NCBI GenBank assembly: GCA_025356015.1
Contig: JANXYO010000064.1
Location: 17,603-81,602 of the forward strand
Reading direction: 5' to 3'
DNA length: 64,000 bases
Source of the DNA: Spirochaetaceae bacterium
GTDB taxonomy: Bacteria; Spirochaetota; Spirochaetia; Treponematales; Rectinemataceae
The position numbers were made by a program, and so were the translations under genes. Below, piece by piece: positions 1 to 8,615 of the stretch. Each line of letters opens with the position of its first letter. The stretch's first letter is position 1. A model generated the notes under the pieces. The model worked only from the letters and a program-made list of their open reading frames with translations. It ran no database searches and was not told the origin of the DNA.

Positions 1-692
1 AACTTGACGCCCTTCTTCCTCGCGCTGTCCTCGAGGGGACGCATGAGGCCTGTGCCGCCCGCGCCCGCGGGGCTCTCGGGGCCCTGGCCCTTGGTCCAGA
101 TGCAGTGCAGCTCGCGCTTGGCGGAGATGCCGATGGCATGGCCGCCGTTGTTGTCGGGGCTCTGGTCGACGAACTCGACACCGTTGGCGATGAGGAATTC
201 TGCCGTCGGGGCCTCGTTGTCCGCGAGGGCACGCTGGACACCGCGGTCGTTGTGGCGGTACTCGGGCATGCCGCTTACTTCGACGACAGACCAGTCGGTG
301 AGGTCGCTGAAGAGGATATCGGGCGAATCCTGGATCTTATACTTCTTCTGGAAACTATGGCCGCCGCCCAGGGGGACGTTGCCGCCCGAGACGATGGCGT
401 GGCCACCGATGTCATAGTTTGCGTCGATGACGAGAACCGAAGCCCCCGCATCGGCTGCCCTGATGGCGGCAGGCAGCCCCACCGCTCCGGCACCGATCAC
501 GACGATGTCGGCCTCGTAGTCCCACTTGGGCGGGAGGACCGTGTCGGGACCCGTCGCCGAGACCGGAGTTGCCGTCTTGGCCTGGCCTGTGAGGGGCTGA
601 AGTGCGCCCGCTCCAGCCGCGACCGCCACTCCGGTGCCGACCAACTTGACGAAATCCCGACGGCTCATACCCTTTTGGGGTTCGCTATTCAT
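1..692 (-). CDS. FAD-dependent oxidoreductase with Tat signal (3' end beyond window)
   Basis: Only the first 230 codons are inside the window; the C-terminus lies to the left. The ATG at 692 is preceded by AAGGAGG, which fixes the start. Residues 10-16 (SRRDFVK) are a twin-arginine signal followed by an Ala/Gly-rich segment, so the protein is probably exported folded with its cofactor. Residues about 60-90 form a dinucleotide-binding fold (VVIGAGAVGLPAA) ending in the acidic residue of LVIDA, and the following SGGNVPLGGG stretch is typical of the FAD_binding_2 group (fumarate, urocanate and ketosteroid reductases). The substrate cannot be named because the catalytic domain is missing. It stands alone, transcribed away from the tRNA. 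Confidence 0.8.
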   Translation of the reverse strand, partial: MNSEPQKGMSRRDFVKLVGTGVAVAAGAGALQPLTGQAKTATPVSATGPDTVLPPKWDYEADIVVIGAGAVGLPAAIRAADAGASVLVIDANYDIGGHAIVSGGNVPLGGGHSFQKKYKIQDSPDILFSDLTDWSVVEVSGMPEYRHNDRGVQRALADNEAPTAEFLIANGVEFVDQSPDNNGGHAIGISAKRELHCIWTKGQGPESPAGAGGTGLMRPLEDSARKKGVK

Positions 693-951
693 GACGCCTC
701 CTTATGTAGAAATTGAAACATGGACGAACAGATGACCTTTTCGATGCATTATTATAGAGTATGAAATATCGATTGGGATATGCAAAATGTCATTAAGTTG
801 CTCTTGATTGGCCGTAAATTGGCAAGGTTCATGACAACTTTCATCAATTCTAGGGAAATGAGGATGCCTCCGGCGGGTCGCGTGCCGGCGCGCAACCTGT
901 CCTGGAGGCGTACTGAGATTGTAGGGTGGACGAACCTGATCTGGTCTTTTG

Positions 952-985
952 GGGCCCAGCTGGACTTGGCCTCCGGTCGGCGACC
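952..985 (-). repeat. Degenerate copy of the 3' half of the adjacent tRNA
   Basis: GGGCCCAGCTGGACTTG at 952-968 is identical to 1105-1121, the acceptor and T-stem end of the tRNA at 1104-1177. The similarity extends to a shared AGGTCGC (minus strand), with the T-loop region altered. The interval 969-1103 is very GC-rich with short palindromes. A second, inverted copy of the T-arm (TTCAAGTCCAGC) lies at 1073-1084. The rest of the 693-1103 spacer shows no gene. Confidence 0.7.
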
Positions 986-1103
986 TCCCTGTCGCCTCCC
1001 TCCGGCCCGGCTCCGCGCGCTTCCGCGCCAATCCTGGGCGCTCTTCCTCGCTCCGCTCGGCGCGCGCTCCGCTTCAAGTCCAGCCGGACGAGTCGAGTCT
1101 TGT

Positions 1104-1177
1104 TGGGCCCAGCTGGACTTGAACCAGCGACCTACGGATTATGAGTCCGCAGCTCTGACCAACTGAGCTATGGGCCC
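1104..1177 (-). tRNA. tRNA with CAT anticodon (Ile2 or Met)
   Basis: The minus strand folds as a complete cloverleaf: acceptor GGGCCC pairs with GGGCCC, a D arm with AGCTCAGTTGGTCAGAGCT, anticodon loop CTCATAA (anticodon CAT), and T arm GCTGG-TTCAAGT-CCAGC. The CAT anticodon could be elongator methionine or the lysidine-modified isoleucine tRNA. The T-arm sequence resembles E. coli ileX more than metT, so Ile2 is slightly favoured. CCA is not encoded; the 3' flank reads AACA, so it must be added enzymatically. Confidence 0.9.
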
Positions 1178-1198
1178 GGTGCCTAAGATGCCATTACA

Positions 1199-1226
1199 TA
1201 GATACATACAGGGGCAAAAAAGTCAA
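1199..1226 (-). promoter_or_regulatory. Likely promoter of the CAT tRNA
   Basis: On the minus strand TTGACT (1226-1221) is separated by 16 bases from TATCTA (1204-1199), about 20 bases before the tRNA 5' end. The -35 hexamer is strong; the -10 hexamer is fair. Confidence 0.5.
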
Positions 1227-1290
1227 TTGGAGGCCGGTTCCTGCCGATCCTAGCAATTGGGGTCCCAAAGGGGGCCGAGCGGAGGAACGC

Positions 1291-2625
1291 ATGCGCAAGA
1301 TACCCGTCGTCTCGAGCGACGAGAAACTGAATGAGACAATCCGACTCGAATGCGCCCGATCCGACGGCGAATTCACTCCCGTCTTCATGCACGACCGGGA
1401 CGCGGTGATCGAATACCTCAAATATGAATTGCCAGAAATGAAAATCCTCTATTTTTCCGATCCCAAGATCGACTGCATCGGGATGCTAAGGGAGATCCAG
1501 GAGGATCCCTGGCTCCACTATGGGGGCATCATTGCCATCCATGACAAATCCGACGAAAAGGAACTCATCGAAGCGATGAGGGACGCCAACATCATCGCCG
1601 TGCTCAGAAAGCGCCAATTCGTCGCCGGCCTTCCCCGTCTCCTCCGGATTGTGCGCCAGAACAAGCAGATCCTCTTTCAGCGTGGCATCCAGCTCCACCT
1701 CCTCAAGACCATTTCCGGATCCTTTGTGATGGACAATGATCCCCTGGACATCACGACCTATACAAACCTGATCACCAACTATCTCTTCAACGCAAACCTG
1801 ATCAGCCGCGATGACAAGGAGAAGCTTCACGTTGCCCTCCTTGAGCTCCTCGTGAATGCCATAGAACACGGCAACTGCAAGATTGGATTCGAGGAGAAGA
1901 CCGCGTGGCTGGAGGGTGACCGGGACATCATGGACCTCATTCGCGAAAAGAACCGCGATGCCGCGGTCAAGGCGAGGAGGGTCTATTTCTCCTACACGAT
2001 CACCCCCGAGCAGACCCGCATCACTATCAGGGACGAGGGGAGCGGATTTGACTGGCGGTCCCAGCTCAGTGCAGTCCCTGACGAGCCCGGTCTTCACGGC
2101 ATGGGCATGAAGATGGTCAGTCTCTATGTGAAGGACCTTGCTTACAATGAAGTGGGCAACGAGGTCTCATTTGAGATCGAGCACCACCACGGCGAGGCCA
2201 ATGCCATTCCCGGGATCTTCGCGAGCTCGGAGGAGACCCATTTCACCGACGGCCAGTACGTGTGCGCCGAGGGCGAAGAGTCCGATTTCCTCTATTATAT
2301 CGTTTCGGGGACCCTGTACGTCTATTCCAAAGGCAAGCTCGTTTCCTCGCTCAGCCCGGATGACATGTTCATGGGCGAGATGTCCTTCCTCCTGTCCAAT
2401 CGCCGCTCGGCGACGGTCGTGTCCAAAGGCGACAGCACGCTTATACGGATCTCTAAGCAGGACTTCGTGAACCTCATCAAGGAAAACCCGCACTATGGCA
2501 TCTTCCTTGCCAGGCTTCTCGCGCAGCGCCTGGCGAGGCTAAACGCCCGCACGGCCAGGCTCAACACCGAGTACCTAAAGGTGAAGGCCGCGCTCCAGGA
2601 ACGCGGCCCCCTCGGTCCTCCTTAG
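1291..2625 (+). CDS. Pseudo-receiver / HATPase / cyclic-nucleotide-binding fusion protein
   Basis: The 444-residue protein has three parts. Residues 1-130 look like a degenerate response-regulator receiver without the usual acidic pocket. Residues 150-290 form a GHKL ATPase of the RsbW/HATPase_c_2 type, with an N box (LLELLVNAIEHGN), a G1 box (DEGSGFDWR) and a G2 box (GLHGMGMKMV). Residues 305-420 are a cyclic-nucleotide-binding barrel (YVCAEGEESDFLYYIVSGTL; phosphate-binding region GEMSFLLSNRRSATV). No histidine phosphoacceptor domain is seen, so an anti-sigma-like or switch-kinase role is more likely than a sensor histidine kinase. GGAGG precedes the ATG. Its stop overlaps that of the convergent DinB-like gene. 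The target is unknown. Confidence 0.75.
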   Translation: MRKIPVVSSDEKLNETIRLECARSDGEFTPVFMHDRDAVIEYLKYELPEMKILYFSDPKIDCIGMLREIQEDPWLHYGGIIAIHDKSDEKELIEAMRDANIIAVLRKRQFVAGLPRLLRIVRQNKQILFQRGIQLHLLKTISGSFVMDNDPLDITTYTNLITNYLFNANLISRDDKEKLHVALLELLVNAIEHGNCKIGFEEKTAWLEGDRDIMDLIREKNRDAAVKARRVYFSYTITPEQTRITIRDEGSGFDWRSQLSAVPDEPGLHGMGMKMVSLYVKDLAYNEVGNEVSFEIEHHHGEANAIPGIFASSEETHFTDGQYVCAEGEESDFLYYIVSGTLYVYSKGKLVSSLSPDDMFMGEMSFLLSNRRSATVVSKGDSTLIRISKQDFVNLIKENPHYGIFLARLLAQRLARLNARTARLNTEYLKVKAALQERGPLGPP

Positions 2626-3107
2626 TCGGCCCTCCACGCGTCCCGGTTCCGCTTTATCAGCGAGACATGGAACGCTACATGCTCCCGGTACATCGCGAGC
2701 AGGGCTTCAAGGTTCATCCTCCCGCGTGTGGGATGGTTAAAGAAGTACTTGCCCCAGTCATCGTCCGCTATTGCCTTGAGACTCGCCGCGAGGAAGCGCC
2801 GCAGGCCCTTTGCCAGCTCGAGGCAGCTCCTGCCGTCCTCGGCCTCGTAGTGGAGGCTCGCATGCCAGCGATCCTCGTCCCAGACTGGAGCTGCGATGCC
2901 CGGCTCGGCGATCGCCCCCCTGACGCGGAAGCAGAGGCTGTTGTCAGCATCGAGGAAATGAACCAGGAAATCGTGGATCGACCAGGCGTCGGGGATGGGC
3001 GGGGCGAAGCGGAGGGCTTCATCGGACATGCCCGATATCAGCTCGTCGACAAGCTCGTACGAGGATTCGAATTTGCCAATCAAGTCAAATTTCTCTGTGC
3101 GCGTCAT
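2622..3107 (-). CDS. DinB-like (DinB/YfiT) family protein
   Basis: This 161-residue protein has the four-helix pattern of the DinB/YfiT superfamily, whose members bind a metal through three histidines and often act as thiol-dependent transferases. Candidate ligands are the histidines in AWSIHDFLVHFLDAD and YREHVAFHVSLI. An in-frame upstream ATG exists, but the ATG at 3107 has GGAGG at good spacing and is chosen. The gene is convergent with the signalling fusion gene, overlapping it by four bases. The substrate cannot be inferred. Confidence 0.75.
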   Translation of the reverse strand: MTRTEKFDLIGKFESSYELVDELISGMSDEALRFAPPIPDAWSIHDFLVHFLDADNSLCFRVRGAIAEPGIAAPVWDEDRWHASLHYEAEDGRSCLELAKGLRRFLAASLKAIADDDWGKYFFNHPTRGRMNLEALLAMYREHVAFHVSLIKRNRDAWRAD

Positions 3108-3205
3108 TGCGATGCCTCCGAGGTCTCGATATGCCATTGTAGCTCATGCCCCTGCCGGCTGCCACGTCTTGCTGGAACCATCCCCTGGCCGGTACATTTG
3201 GCCTG

Positions 3206-4480
3206 ATGAAAGCCAGCATCGACCTTTGGGCCGCGCGCCGCTGCGCCATTGCTGCGACGGGCCTTGGCGGCCTCGGCCGCAGCGGCAGCGAGGGCAGCCT
3301 CGCCGCCATCCGAAGGCTCGGCTCTGTCCAGATCGACACCATCAGCGTCGTCGAACGGGCCCACCACCACATCCTTTGGACGCGGGTGCCCGGCTATTCC
3401 CCCGGTCACCTACAGGAACTCGAGACCGAGCCGCGACGCATCATCGAGTACTGGTCGCACGCGGCCTCGTATATTCCCATCGAGGAATTCCGCTTCTGCA
3501 TTCCGCGCATGAATCGTGTGCGGGCGAACGGCCATGACTGGTTCAAGGCCGATCAGAAAGCGGTCGCATTTGTCCTCGACCGCATAACAGCCGAAGGCCC
3601 CCTGCGTGCCCAGGACTTCGAGCGAGCCGCCAGAAAGCGGGCCGGCTGGTGGGACTGGAAACCTGCGAAGGTGGCGCTCGAATACCTGTTCCATTCGGGG
3701 GAGCTCGTGTCGGTTGAACGCAGGGGCTTCCAGAAAGTCTACGACCTAGCCTCCCGTGCCCTGCCTTCCGGACTCGACCGCAGCCTTCCGACAGCCGAGG
3801 CGCTCGCTGCCCATCACCTCGACCGCGCCGCGGCCAGCCTCGGTGTCTTCGCGGCAGACGACATTGCCTACATGCGCAGGGACGGCATCGAGGGAATCGA
3901 TGCCGAACTGTCAGCACGGCTCGCCGACGGGCGTCTCGTCGAGCTGGATATCCCGCCGCTGGGACCAGGGCAGGCGCGGGGTAAAAGAAGGCGCGGATGG
4001 TTCGCCGCCCCAGGAATCCTCGAGAGCCTCCGCCTGCCGCCGACAGCCTTCCCGGGCAAAAGCCGCAGTCGGGCCTTCATACTTTCTCCCTTCGATCCCC
4101 TCATAATCGACCGGCGCAGGGCTTCAAGACTCTTTGGCCTGGACTACCAGCTCGAATGCTATGTCCCCGAAGGCAAGCGCAAGTTCGGCTATTTCGGCCT
4201 GCCCATCCTGTACAGCGAACAAGATGGCCACGACATGTTTCTCGGCCTCCTTGATGCGAAGGCCGATCGCCAGGATGCCTGTCTGCGCATCAGGCGGCTC
4301 TCCCTTTCCCGTCCGTCCAAAGGCCCCCCCGCCGAGCGCATCGGCCGCCTAGTCGCCGAGGAGATCCTGCGCTTCGCTCGTTTCAACGGTGCGGATCGTG
4401 TCTTGCTCGAACGGGAGGAGATCGCAGACGCGGGAATTTCCGCCGCCCTGAGAAAAGGTCTAGATCAGAGGCTGGCATAA
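3206..4480 (+). CDS. YcaQ/AlkX-type DNA glycosylase (winged-helix HTH_42 family)
   Basis: The protein is 424 residues. It matches the crosslink-repair glycosylase family of YcaQ/AlkX, with repeated winged-helix modules and the family's catalytic-region signature near the N-terminus (SVQIDTISVVERAHHHILWT). The predicted role is excision of alkylated or crosslinked bases. The chosen ATG at 3206 begins MKASIDLWAARR, which matches where family members start; the frame is open upstream to 3146, but that sequence does not look like the family. The Shine-Dalgarno sequence is weak. A strong hairpin follows the stop. Confidence 0.8.
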   Translation: MKASIDLWAARRCAIAATGLGGLGRSGSEGSLAAIRRLGSVQIDTISVVERAHHHILWTRVPGYSPGHLQELETEPRRIIEYWSHAASYIPIEEFRFCIPRMNRVRANGHDWFKADQKAVAFVLDRITAEGPLRAQDFERAARKRAGWWDWKPAKVALEYLFHSGELVSVERRGFQKVYDLASRALPSGLDRSLPTAEALAAHHLDRAAASLGVFAADDIAYMRRDGIEGIDAELSARLADGRLVELDIPPLGPGQARGKRRRGWFAAPGILESLRLPPTAFPGKSRSRAFILSPFDPLIIDRRRASRLFGLDYQLECYVPEGKRKFGYFGLPILYSEQDGHDMFLGLLDAKADRQDACLRIRRLSLSRPSKGPPAERIGRLVAEEILRFARFNGADRVLLEREEIADAGISAALRKGLDQRLA

Positions 4481-4485
4481 AGACA

Positions 4486-4511
4486 GGGGGCCGTCATTGG
4501 GGACGGCCCCC
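4486..4511. terminator. Bidirectional terminator hairpin
   Basis: GGGGGCCGTC (4486-4495) pairs perfectly with GACGGCCCCC (4502-4511) across a six-base loop. It sits between two convergent genes and can serve both. Confidence 0.8.
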
Positions 4512-4530
4512 TTGTCAATGCGGAAGATGC

Positions 4531-5202
4531 CTAGATCTTGCCGCGGAAGGTCACGCGGACCTGCTTGTAGAGTCCTTCGCCTTCGCTCTTGGTCTCGATA
4601 TCGACGATGTCATTGAGCGTGGTATGGACGATGCGTCGCTCGAAGGGGTTCATCGGTTCGAGGAGGACGGACTGCCGGGTTCGCCTGACCTGCTCAGCCG
4701 TGTCATAGGCAAGGCGGACGAGGGACTCCTCGCGCCTAATGCGGTAATTCTCAGAATCGAGGATCACACGAAGATCCTCGCGGCCGAGGCGACCGGCGTA
4801 TACATTGGCCAGCAATTGGAGGGCGTCGAGGTTCTTGCCCTTCTTGCCAATGATGATCGAGGCATGCTCGCTGTCGATGCGGATTCCGAGTTTCTTTTCC
4901 TCGCGGAACAGGACCTTCACCTCGCAGGCATAGCCCATGCCTTCAATCATGCGCTTTGTGAACTCGAGCACTTTTGATTCGAACTCATCGGCAGGAAGGG
5001 GATTCTCGTTCGCGCTCCGGCGTTTGGCCGCCGGCGCCTCGTCCGGGGTGTGGACCCTGATCCGAACCTTCCCTTTCTTGAAAAGACCGCCAGTGAGGGA
5101 TTCGAGGATCTCGACATCGAAGCTGTCGCGTTCAAGGCCAAGCTCCTCGGCCGCAGCGTCAATCGCCTCTTTCTCGGTCCTCCCTTCGAATTCATATATC
5201 AT
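4531..5202 (-). CDS. khpB: RNA-binding protein KhpB/Jag
   Basis: The 223-residue protein has the full KhpB layout. An N-terminal Jag domain (residues 1-52, FEGRTEKEAIDAAAEELGL) is followed by a charged linker, a KH domain with its GxxG loop in IIIGKKGKNLDALQ (about 115-130) and a C-terminal R3H domain containing PFERRIVHTTLNDI (about 180-215). KhpB with KhpA binds many RNAs and links to cell division and envelope synthesis in Firmicutes. It lies downstream of yidC, the usual neighbour. AGGAG lies 8 bases before the ATG. Confidence 0.93.
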   Translation of the reverse strand: MIYEFEGRTEKEAIDAAAEELGLERDSFDVEILESLTGGLFKKGKVRIRVHTPDEAPAAKRRSANENPLPADEFESKVLEFTKRMIEGMGYACEVKVLFREEKKLGIRIDSEHASIIIGKKGKNLDALQLLANVYAGRLGREDLRVILDSENYRIRREESLVRLAYDTAEQVRRTRQSVLLEPMNPFERRIVHTTLNDIVDIETKSEGEGLYKQVRVTFRGKI

Positions 5203-5241
5203 CTATTTGCTCCTGAAAAAGGAATGTCACGAGCATGGGCC

Positions 5242-5274
5242 GGCGCCCTCCCCGGTGATCTGGGGAGCGGCGCC
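5242..5274 (-). other. Hairpin between yidC and khpB
   Basis: GGCGCC-CTCCCC (5242-5253) can pair with GGGGAG and GGCGCC (5262-5274) around an eight-base loop. No T-run follows directly in the direction of transcription, so it looks like an intra-operon processing or stabilising structure more than a full terminator. Confidence 0.5.
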
Positions 5275-5288
5275 TTCAAGCGGCCCCC

Positions 5289-7193
5289 TTACTTCTTCTT
5301 GTTCGGGGCGATCTTTGCCCCTCCACCCTTTCCGGGGGCCAGCTTCGCCTGGGCAGGAGCAAGCGCAGCGGCGGCGGCTTTGCGCTTTTTCAGAAGATCA
5401 TTGATGATCGCCTGCTGGGCGATGGACAGGATGTTGGTAGCGATCCAGTAGATCAGGAGGCCCGAGGGGACGTCGTACAGGATGAAGAAGAAGAATATCG
5501 GCATGCCGTACATCATGATCTTCATCTGGGTCGCGCTCTGCGCGGTGGCGGCGGTCTGCGTGAACTTTCCGTACAGAAGCTGGCTGAGCAGGTAGATGAC
5601 GGGGAGCACCCGGATTGCGCTTATCTGCCATACAACCAGATTGAGGGTCGGGAAGTTGAAGATTGCCTCGGGCTGGGAGAGATCGGGAATCCAGCCTGGG
5701 ATGAACATGGCGCCACGAAGATCGAAGTGGTTGTTGAAGAGATTATACATGGCAATGAAGAGGGGGAACTGGATCAGGAGGGGGAAGCAGCCCGACATCG
5801 GATTGTAGCCCACTCTCTTGTAGAACTCCGCCATCTCCTGATTGAGCTTCTGCGGATTGCCCTTGAACTTGGCCTGGAGCTCCTGGATCTGGGGCTGGAG
5901 CTCCTGCATCCTGGATGCTCCCTCGGAACCCTTCTTGGTCAGGGGGAAAAGGACCACCTTGACGAGGATTGTCACGAGAATGATCGCGAGGCCGTAGTTC
6001 GGGACGATTTTGTAGAACATGTTGAGGAAGAACTTGAGGATCGTTTCAAGCCAGCCGAGGATGTTGGAATTATCCATGGCATTCTCAAGCCTGAGGTCGG
6101 CCCGCTTGAAGCCGTTTCGGTCAGCGTAGTCGTATTTCGCGAGTTCGGCGCTTGTCTTGGGCCCGAAGTAGAAGTAGTAGGTGTCGATCTGCTTGCTTGC
6201 ACGGATGGCGGGGCGGGAGAGGGCGACCGAGTCGGACTGGGCAATCTCCGGGTCCGGATGCATCGTGAAGGTGGGCGTGAATTCTGTCTCGGGAACAGCT
6301 ATGAAGCTGAAGTACTTGCCCGAAAGCGCGACCCAGGTCGGCTGCACCTTGGGGCTCATCGGCAAGTCGGCCTTGACCGTTTCTTCCTTCTTCTTCCCGT
6401 CGGTGTAGGTGATGAATTTGCGGTAGTCGGAGTTCGCGCTCTTCTTGAGGAGCGAAAGCTTCGGCCCGATCTGCGGTCCCAGGGTAACCGTGTATGCGTA
6501 GCCGCCCAGATTCAGGGGCAGGTACTCGTTCACGGAATTCTCGAGGCTCACCGCCATGCCAAACATGTAGTCGCCGTCATGGAAGCTGAAGCGCTTCTTC
6601 ATCGTGAAAGCCTGGGGCTCCGCCTTGCCAGGGACGACGGCGAGGAAGGTGCGGGAGAATTCGATCGTTCGGTCGTCGATCATCATGGCGTTCATCAGGT
6701 CTTTGACGGGCGCGGCCGCGGGTCCTCCGAAGGCCAGGCTTAAACCCTGAGCTCCGCTTGCGTCTGGGACAATAAGGTCGACAAGACCGCCATGATCCTT
6801 GTGCGCCTTAAGCCTGAGGCTGACCAGGTCGCCACCGGCGTTGGTGAAGGTCGCCTCGAGCAGGTTGGTCGAGATGCTGTATTTCTTCTCGGCGGATGGT
6901 GCTTGGATCGTGGGCAGGGCAAGCTTTGGCGCAGCGGGCGCAAGCTTCCCTGGTGCCGCTGGCGTGGCCACCTCGGCCGCAACAATGGACGAGGCGGGAG
7001 CCGAAGGTAGGGCGGACGTGGCCGAAGGGGCCTGGGCTACCGGCGCGGTCGATACAGATGCCTGGGCAGCCGGCTGTGTCGGCTGGGGAAAGAGGGCACC
7101 CTGGATCATGAAACCCGCGCTGATGACTATTACGGAGAGAATGACGGCGATGAGTGTCCTCTTGTCGCCTGGGTTATTGTCGAACATGCTCAT
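5289..7193 (-). CDS. yidC: Membrane protein insertase YidC
   Basis: This 634-residue protein is the long, Gram-negative-type YidC/Oxa1 insertase that folds and inserts inner-membrane proteins with or without SecYEG. A first transmembrane helix lies at about residues 11-32, followed by an Ala/Pro-rich linker and a large periplasmic domain to about residue 370. The conserved C-terminal helices then follow, beginning near [18 protein letters not shown], with the cytoplasmic coiled hairpin after it. A lysine-rich tail (APNKKK) may touch the ribosome. The start overlaps the yidD stop as ATGA; a second in-frame ATG lies two codons later. The gene is part of the rpmH-rnpA-yidD-yidC-khpB block. Confidence 0.96.
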   Translation of the reverse strand: MSMFDNNPGDKRTLIAVILSVIVISAGFMIQGALFPQPTQPAAQASVSTAPVAQAPSATSALPSAPASSIVAAEVATPAAPGKLAPAAPKLALPTIQAPSAEKKYSISTNLLEATFTNAGGDLVSLRLKAHKDHGGLVDLIVPDASGAQGLSLAFGGPAAAPVKDLMNAMMIDDRTIEFSRTFLAVVPGKAEPQAFTMKKRFSFHDGDYMFGMAVSLENSVNEYLPLNLGGYAYTVTLGPQIGPKLSLLKKSANSDYRKFITYTDGKKKEETVKADLPMSPKVQPTWVALSGKYFSFIAVPETEFTPTFTMHPDPEIAQSDSVALSRPAIRASKQIDTYYFYFGPKTSAELAKYDYADRNGFKRADLRLENAMDNSNILGWLETILKFFLNMFYKIVPNYGLAIILVTILVKVVLFPLTKKGSEGASRMQELQPQIQELQAKFKGNPQKLNQEMAEFYKRVGYNPMSGCFPLLIQFPLFIAMYNLFNNHFDLRGAMFIPGWIPDLSQPEAIFNFPTLNLVVWQISAIRVLPVIYLLSQLLYGKFTQTAATAQSATQMKIMMYGMPIFFFFILYDVPSGLLIYWIATNILSIAQQAIINDLLKKRKAAAAALAPAQAKLAPGKGGGAKIAPNKKK

Positions 7194-7411
7194 GGTACTG
7201 GGTCAAAGCCTCCCGGATTCAGTGGATGGCATCGAAGGACACGTCTTATCGCAAGCCATAGGCCCTTGATCGGTCCGTGCTTCGAGATCGCTTCGTAAGC
7301 ATAGGCGGAACAGGTCGGATAGAATCGGCATGACGGAGGCTTCAGTGGCGAGATTACGGTCCTGTAGAACTTGATCAACAAGAGAAATGGAAGGCTGAGA
7401 AGGCTTCTCAT
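7190..7411 (-). CDS. yidD: Membrane protein insertion efficiency factor YidD
   Basis: The 73-residue product carries the YidD signature: an amphipathic N-terminus ([19 protein letters not shown]), three cysteines in [11 protein letters not shown] and RCHPLNPGG, and the C-terminal GGFDPVP. Much of the frame extends upstream through rnpA, but the ATG at 7411 gives the exact family length. It overlaps rnpA upstream (ATGA) and yidC downstream (ATGA), so translation of the three is probably coupled. YidD assists YidC-dependent insertion. Confidence 0.93.
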   Translation of the reverse strand: MRSLLSLPFLLLIKFYRTVISPLKPPSCRFYPTCSAYAYEAISKHGPIKGLWLAIRRVLRCHPLNPGGFDPVP

Positions 7412-7761
7412 GGAATCCCGGCCAGGAGGCCGGCCTGTCCAAGCAACCTGTCGAGCTGGGACTGTCGCTCGCCGAGGCTGTCGGTGCCGGGATAGAGCAC
7501 GATGGCCACATCGAAGCCATTCACGAGGCGCGCCTTTCCGCGGCGCCAGCACTCTCGGGTCAGTCTTCGCGCGCGGTTCCGGGCTACCGAATTTCGGTAG
7601 GACCGGACCGGAACGAACACGGCCCGGTTCAACTCCAAGGAATTTGCGAGGACGTGCAACCTCATTCCTTTGCAGGAGAACCGGGCCCCGGATGTGAAAA
7701 CGCGCTCGATTTCGTAGCGCTTCCGGATCCGCTCTTCCCTTCCGTAACCTTGACCGGGAAT
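7408..7761 (-). CDS. rnpA: Ribonuclease P protein component, probable ATT start
   Basis: The 117-residue product has the RNase P protein features: [14 protein letters not shown] at the N-terminus, and the RNR motif in [18 protein letters not shown]. It would bind the P RNA for tRNA 5' processing. The frame is closed by TGA at 7773-7771, and no ATG, GTG or TTG occurs before the conserved N-terminus; the first ATG (7665) would remove about 32 residues. The only near-cognate codon close behind a Shine-Dalgarno-like GAGGG is ATT at 7761, giving the normal family length. ATC further in is a weaker alternative. Identity is secure; the start is inferred. Confidence 0.85.
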   Translation of the reverse strand: MPGQGYGREERIRKRYEIERVFTSGARFSCKGMRLHVLANSLELNRAVFVPVRSYRNSVARNRARRLTRECWRRGKARLVNGFDVAIVLYPGTDSLGERQSQLDRLLGQAGLLAGIP

Positions 7762-7789
7762 TTCGAACCCTCACCCCTGCGCGAAGCGA

Positions 7790-7945
7790 TCAGTAGGGCT
7801 TTTTCTCGTCAGAAGCAGTGAGCTTTGCCCGCCCCTTGGCTCGGCGCCTCTTGAGTACGAGGCGGCCACCCTTGGTGCTCATGCGTGCGCGGAAGCCGAA
7901 TTTTCGTGTGCGCCGCGTCTTGCTGGGCTGATACGTGCGTTTCAT
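7790..7945 (-). CDS. rpmH: Ribosomal protein bL34
   Basis: The 51-residue very basic protein begins [18 protein letters not shown] and contains [18 protein letters not shown], the bL34 pattern. It is a few residues longer than the usual 44-46, owing to the C-terminal extension TASDEKKPY. It is the first gene of the rnpA-yidD-yidC-khpB block and has its own strong promoter. Confidence 0.96.
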   Translation of the reverse strand: MKRTYQPSKTRRTRKFGFRARMSTKGGRLVLKRRRAKGRAKLTASDEKKPY

Positions 7946-8043
7946 GGTCCAGACTCCTTAGGCTCTATGGGCGACGGCATCGCGCCAGTCCGCTACAGCG
8001 GCCGCTGGCTTGGCGCCGATCGGTTCGAAGAATAGGTCAGGCG

Positions 8044-8072
8044 AGTATAGGATTTTTGCAGTCCCGAGTCAA
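8044..8072 (-). promoter_or_regulatory. Strong sigma-70-type promoter of rpmH
   Basis: Minus-strand TTGACT (8072-8067), a 17-base spacer and TATACT (8049-8044) lie about 100 bases upstream of rpmH. Five of six bases match consensus in each hexamer. Confidence 0.8.
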
Positions 8073-8114
8073 CGGAGGTCCGAGGCAGCCCTTGGTCATT
8101 TGGGAATATTCCAG

Positions 8115-8615
8115 CTATTCCTTGCCCTCTATCGTTTTTTTCAGCCCCTCAAGGAGCTTTCTCAGGACTGGATCGGTCACCTCGGGTCCCACCTCATTGA
8201 TGGCTGCGCCCTCATTCCCTTCTCCAGCCCTTGTCCCCGCCTCAATGCTCCGTCCCTCCGGCCCGAAGGGTCCGAGCCGTTCGGGCGAACGCTGCGCCTG
8301 CGAAGGGGCCCCAGCATCCCGCTTGAGGCGGAACATGATTGCCCTCAAGGCGAGCTCGGGAAAGCGCTTGGCCGTGGCCGCAAGTATGCGGCTCTGGTCC
8401 AGCTGGAGCAGCTGTATCCATCCAGGGTGCTCGGCTTCGACGATGAGAATGCCCTTGTCGACATCCACGACACAGGAGTGGGCCGCGAGCCGTTCTCCGG
8501 CTATCTGCTTCCACGCACCGAAAAATTCCGCGAAGCGCCCGCCTTGCCTGACCTTCTCCTCATCGAAATAGGCGCCCAGGAGTGAGGAGACGTCCTTAAT
8601 TCTTGAGCCGGCCAT
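8115..8615 (-). CDS. DUF721/DciA-like protein
   Basis: The 166-residue protein fits the DUF721 family, including the KH-like segment around VVDVDKGILIVEAEHPGWIQLLQL. In other bacteria this family (DciA) loads or recruits the replicative helicase DnaB when no DnaC/DnaI is present. The position directly after recF, overlapping it by 20 bases, supports this. GAGGTGA precedes the ATG. The C-terminal third is low-complexity and acidic, unlike the compact family core. Confidence 0.8.
   Translation of the reverse strand: MAGSRIKDVSSLLGAYFDEEKVRQGGRFAEFFGAWKQIAGERLAAHSCVVDVDKGILIVEAEHPGWIQLLQLDQSRILAATAKRFPELALRAIMFRLKRDAGAPSQAQRSPERLGPFGPEGRSIEAGTRAGEGNEGAAINEVGPEVTDPVLRKLLEGLKKTIEGKE

Noticed and set aside
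780..1166. Rightward open frame across the spacer and tRNA
   Set aside because: It crosses the tRNA on the opposite strand and has an Arg/Pro/Ala-rich composition typical of GC-rich noncoding DNA.
1..1290. Integrated element at the tRNA
   Set aside because: Despite the att-like duplication, no integrase, phage or conjugation gene is present on either side within the window.
5727..6743. 338-codon open frame antisense to yidC
   Set aside because: It is the complement of a conserved yidC gene and has no ribosome-binding site or family resemblance.
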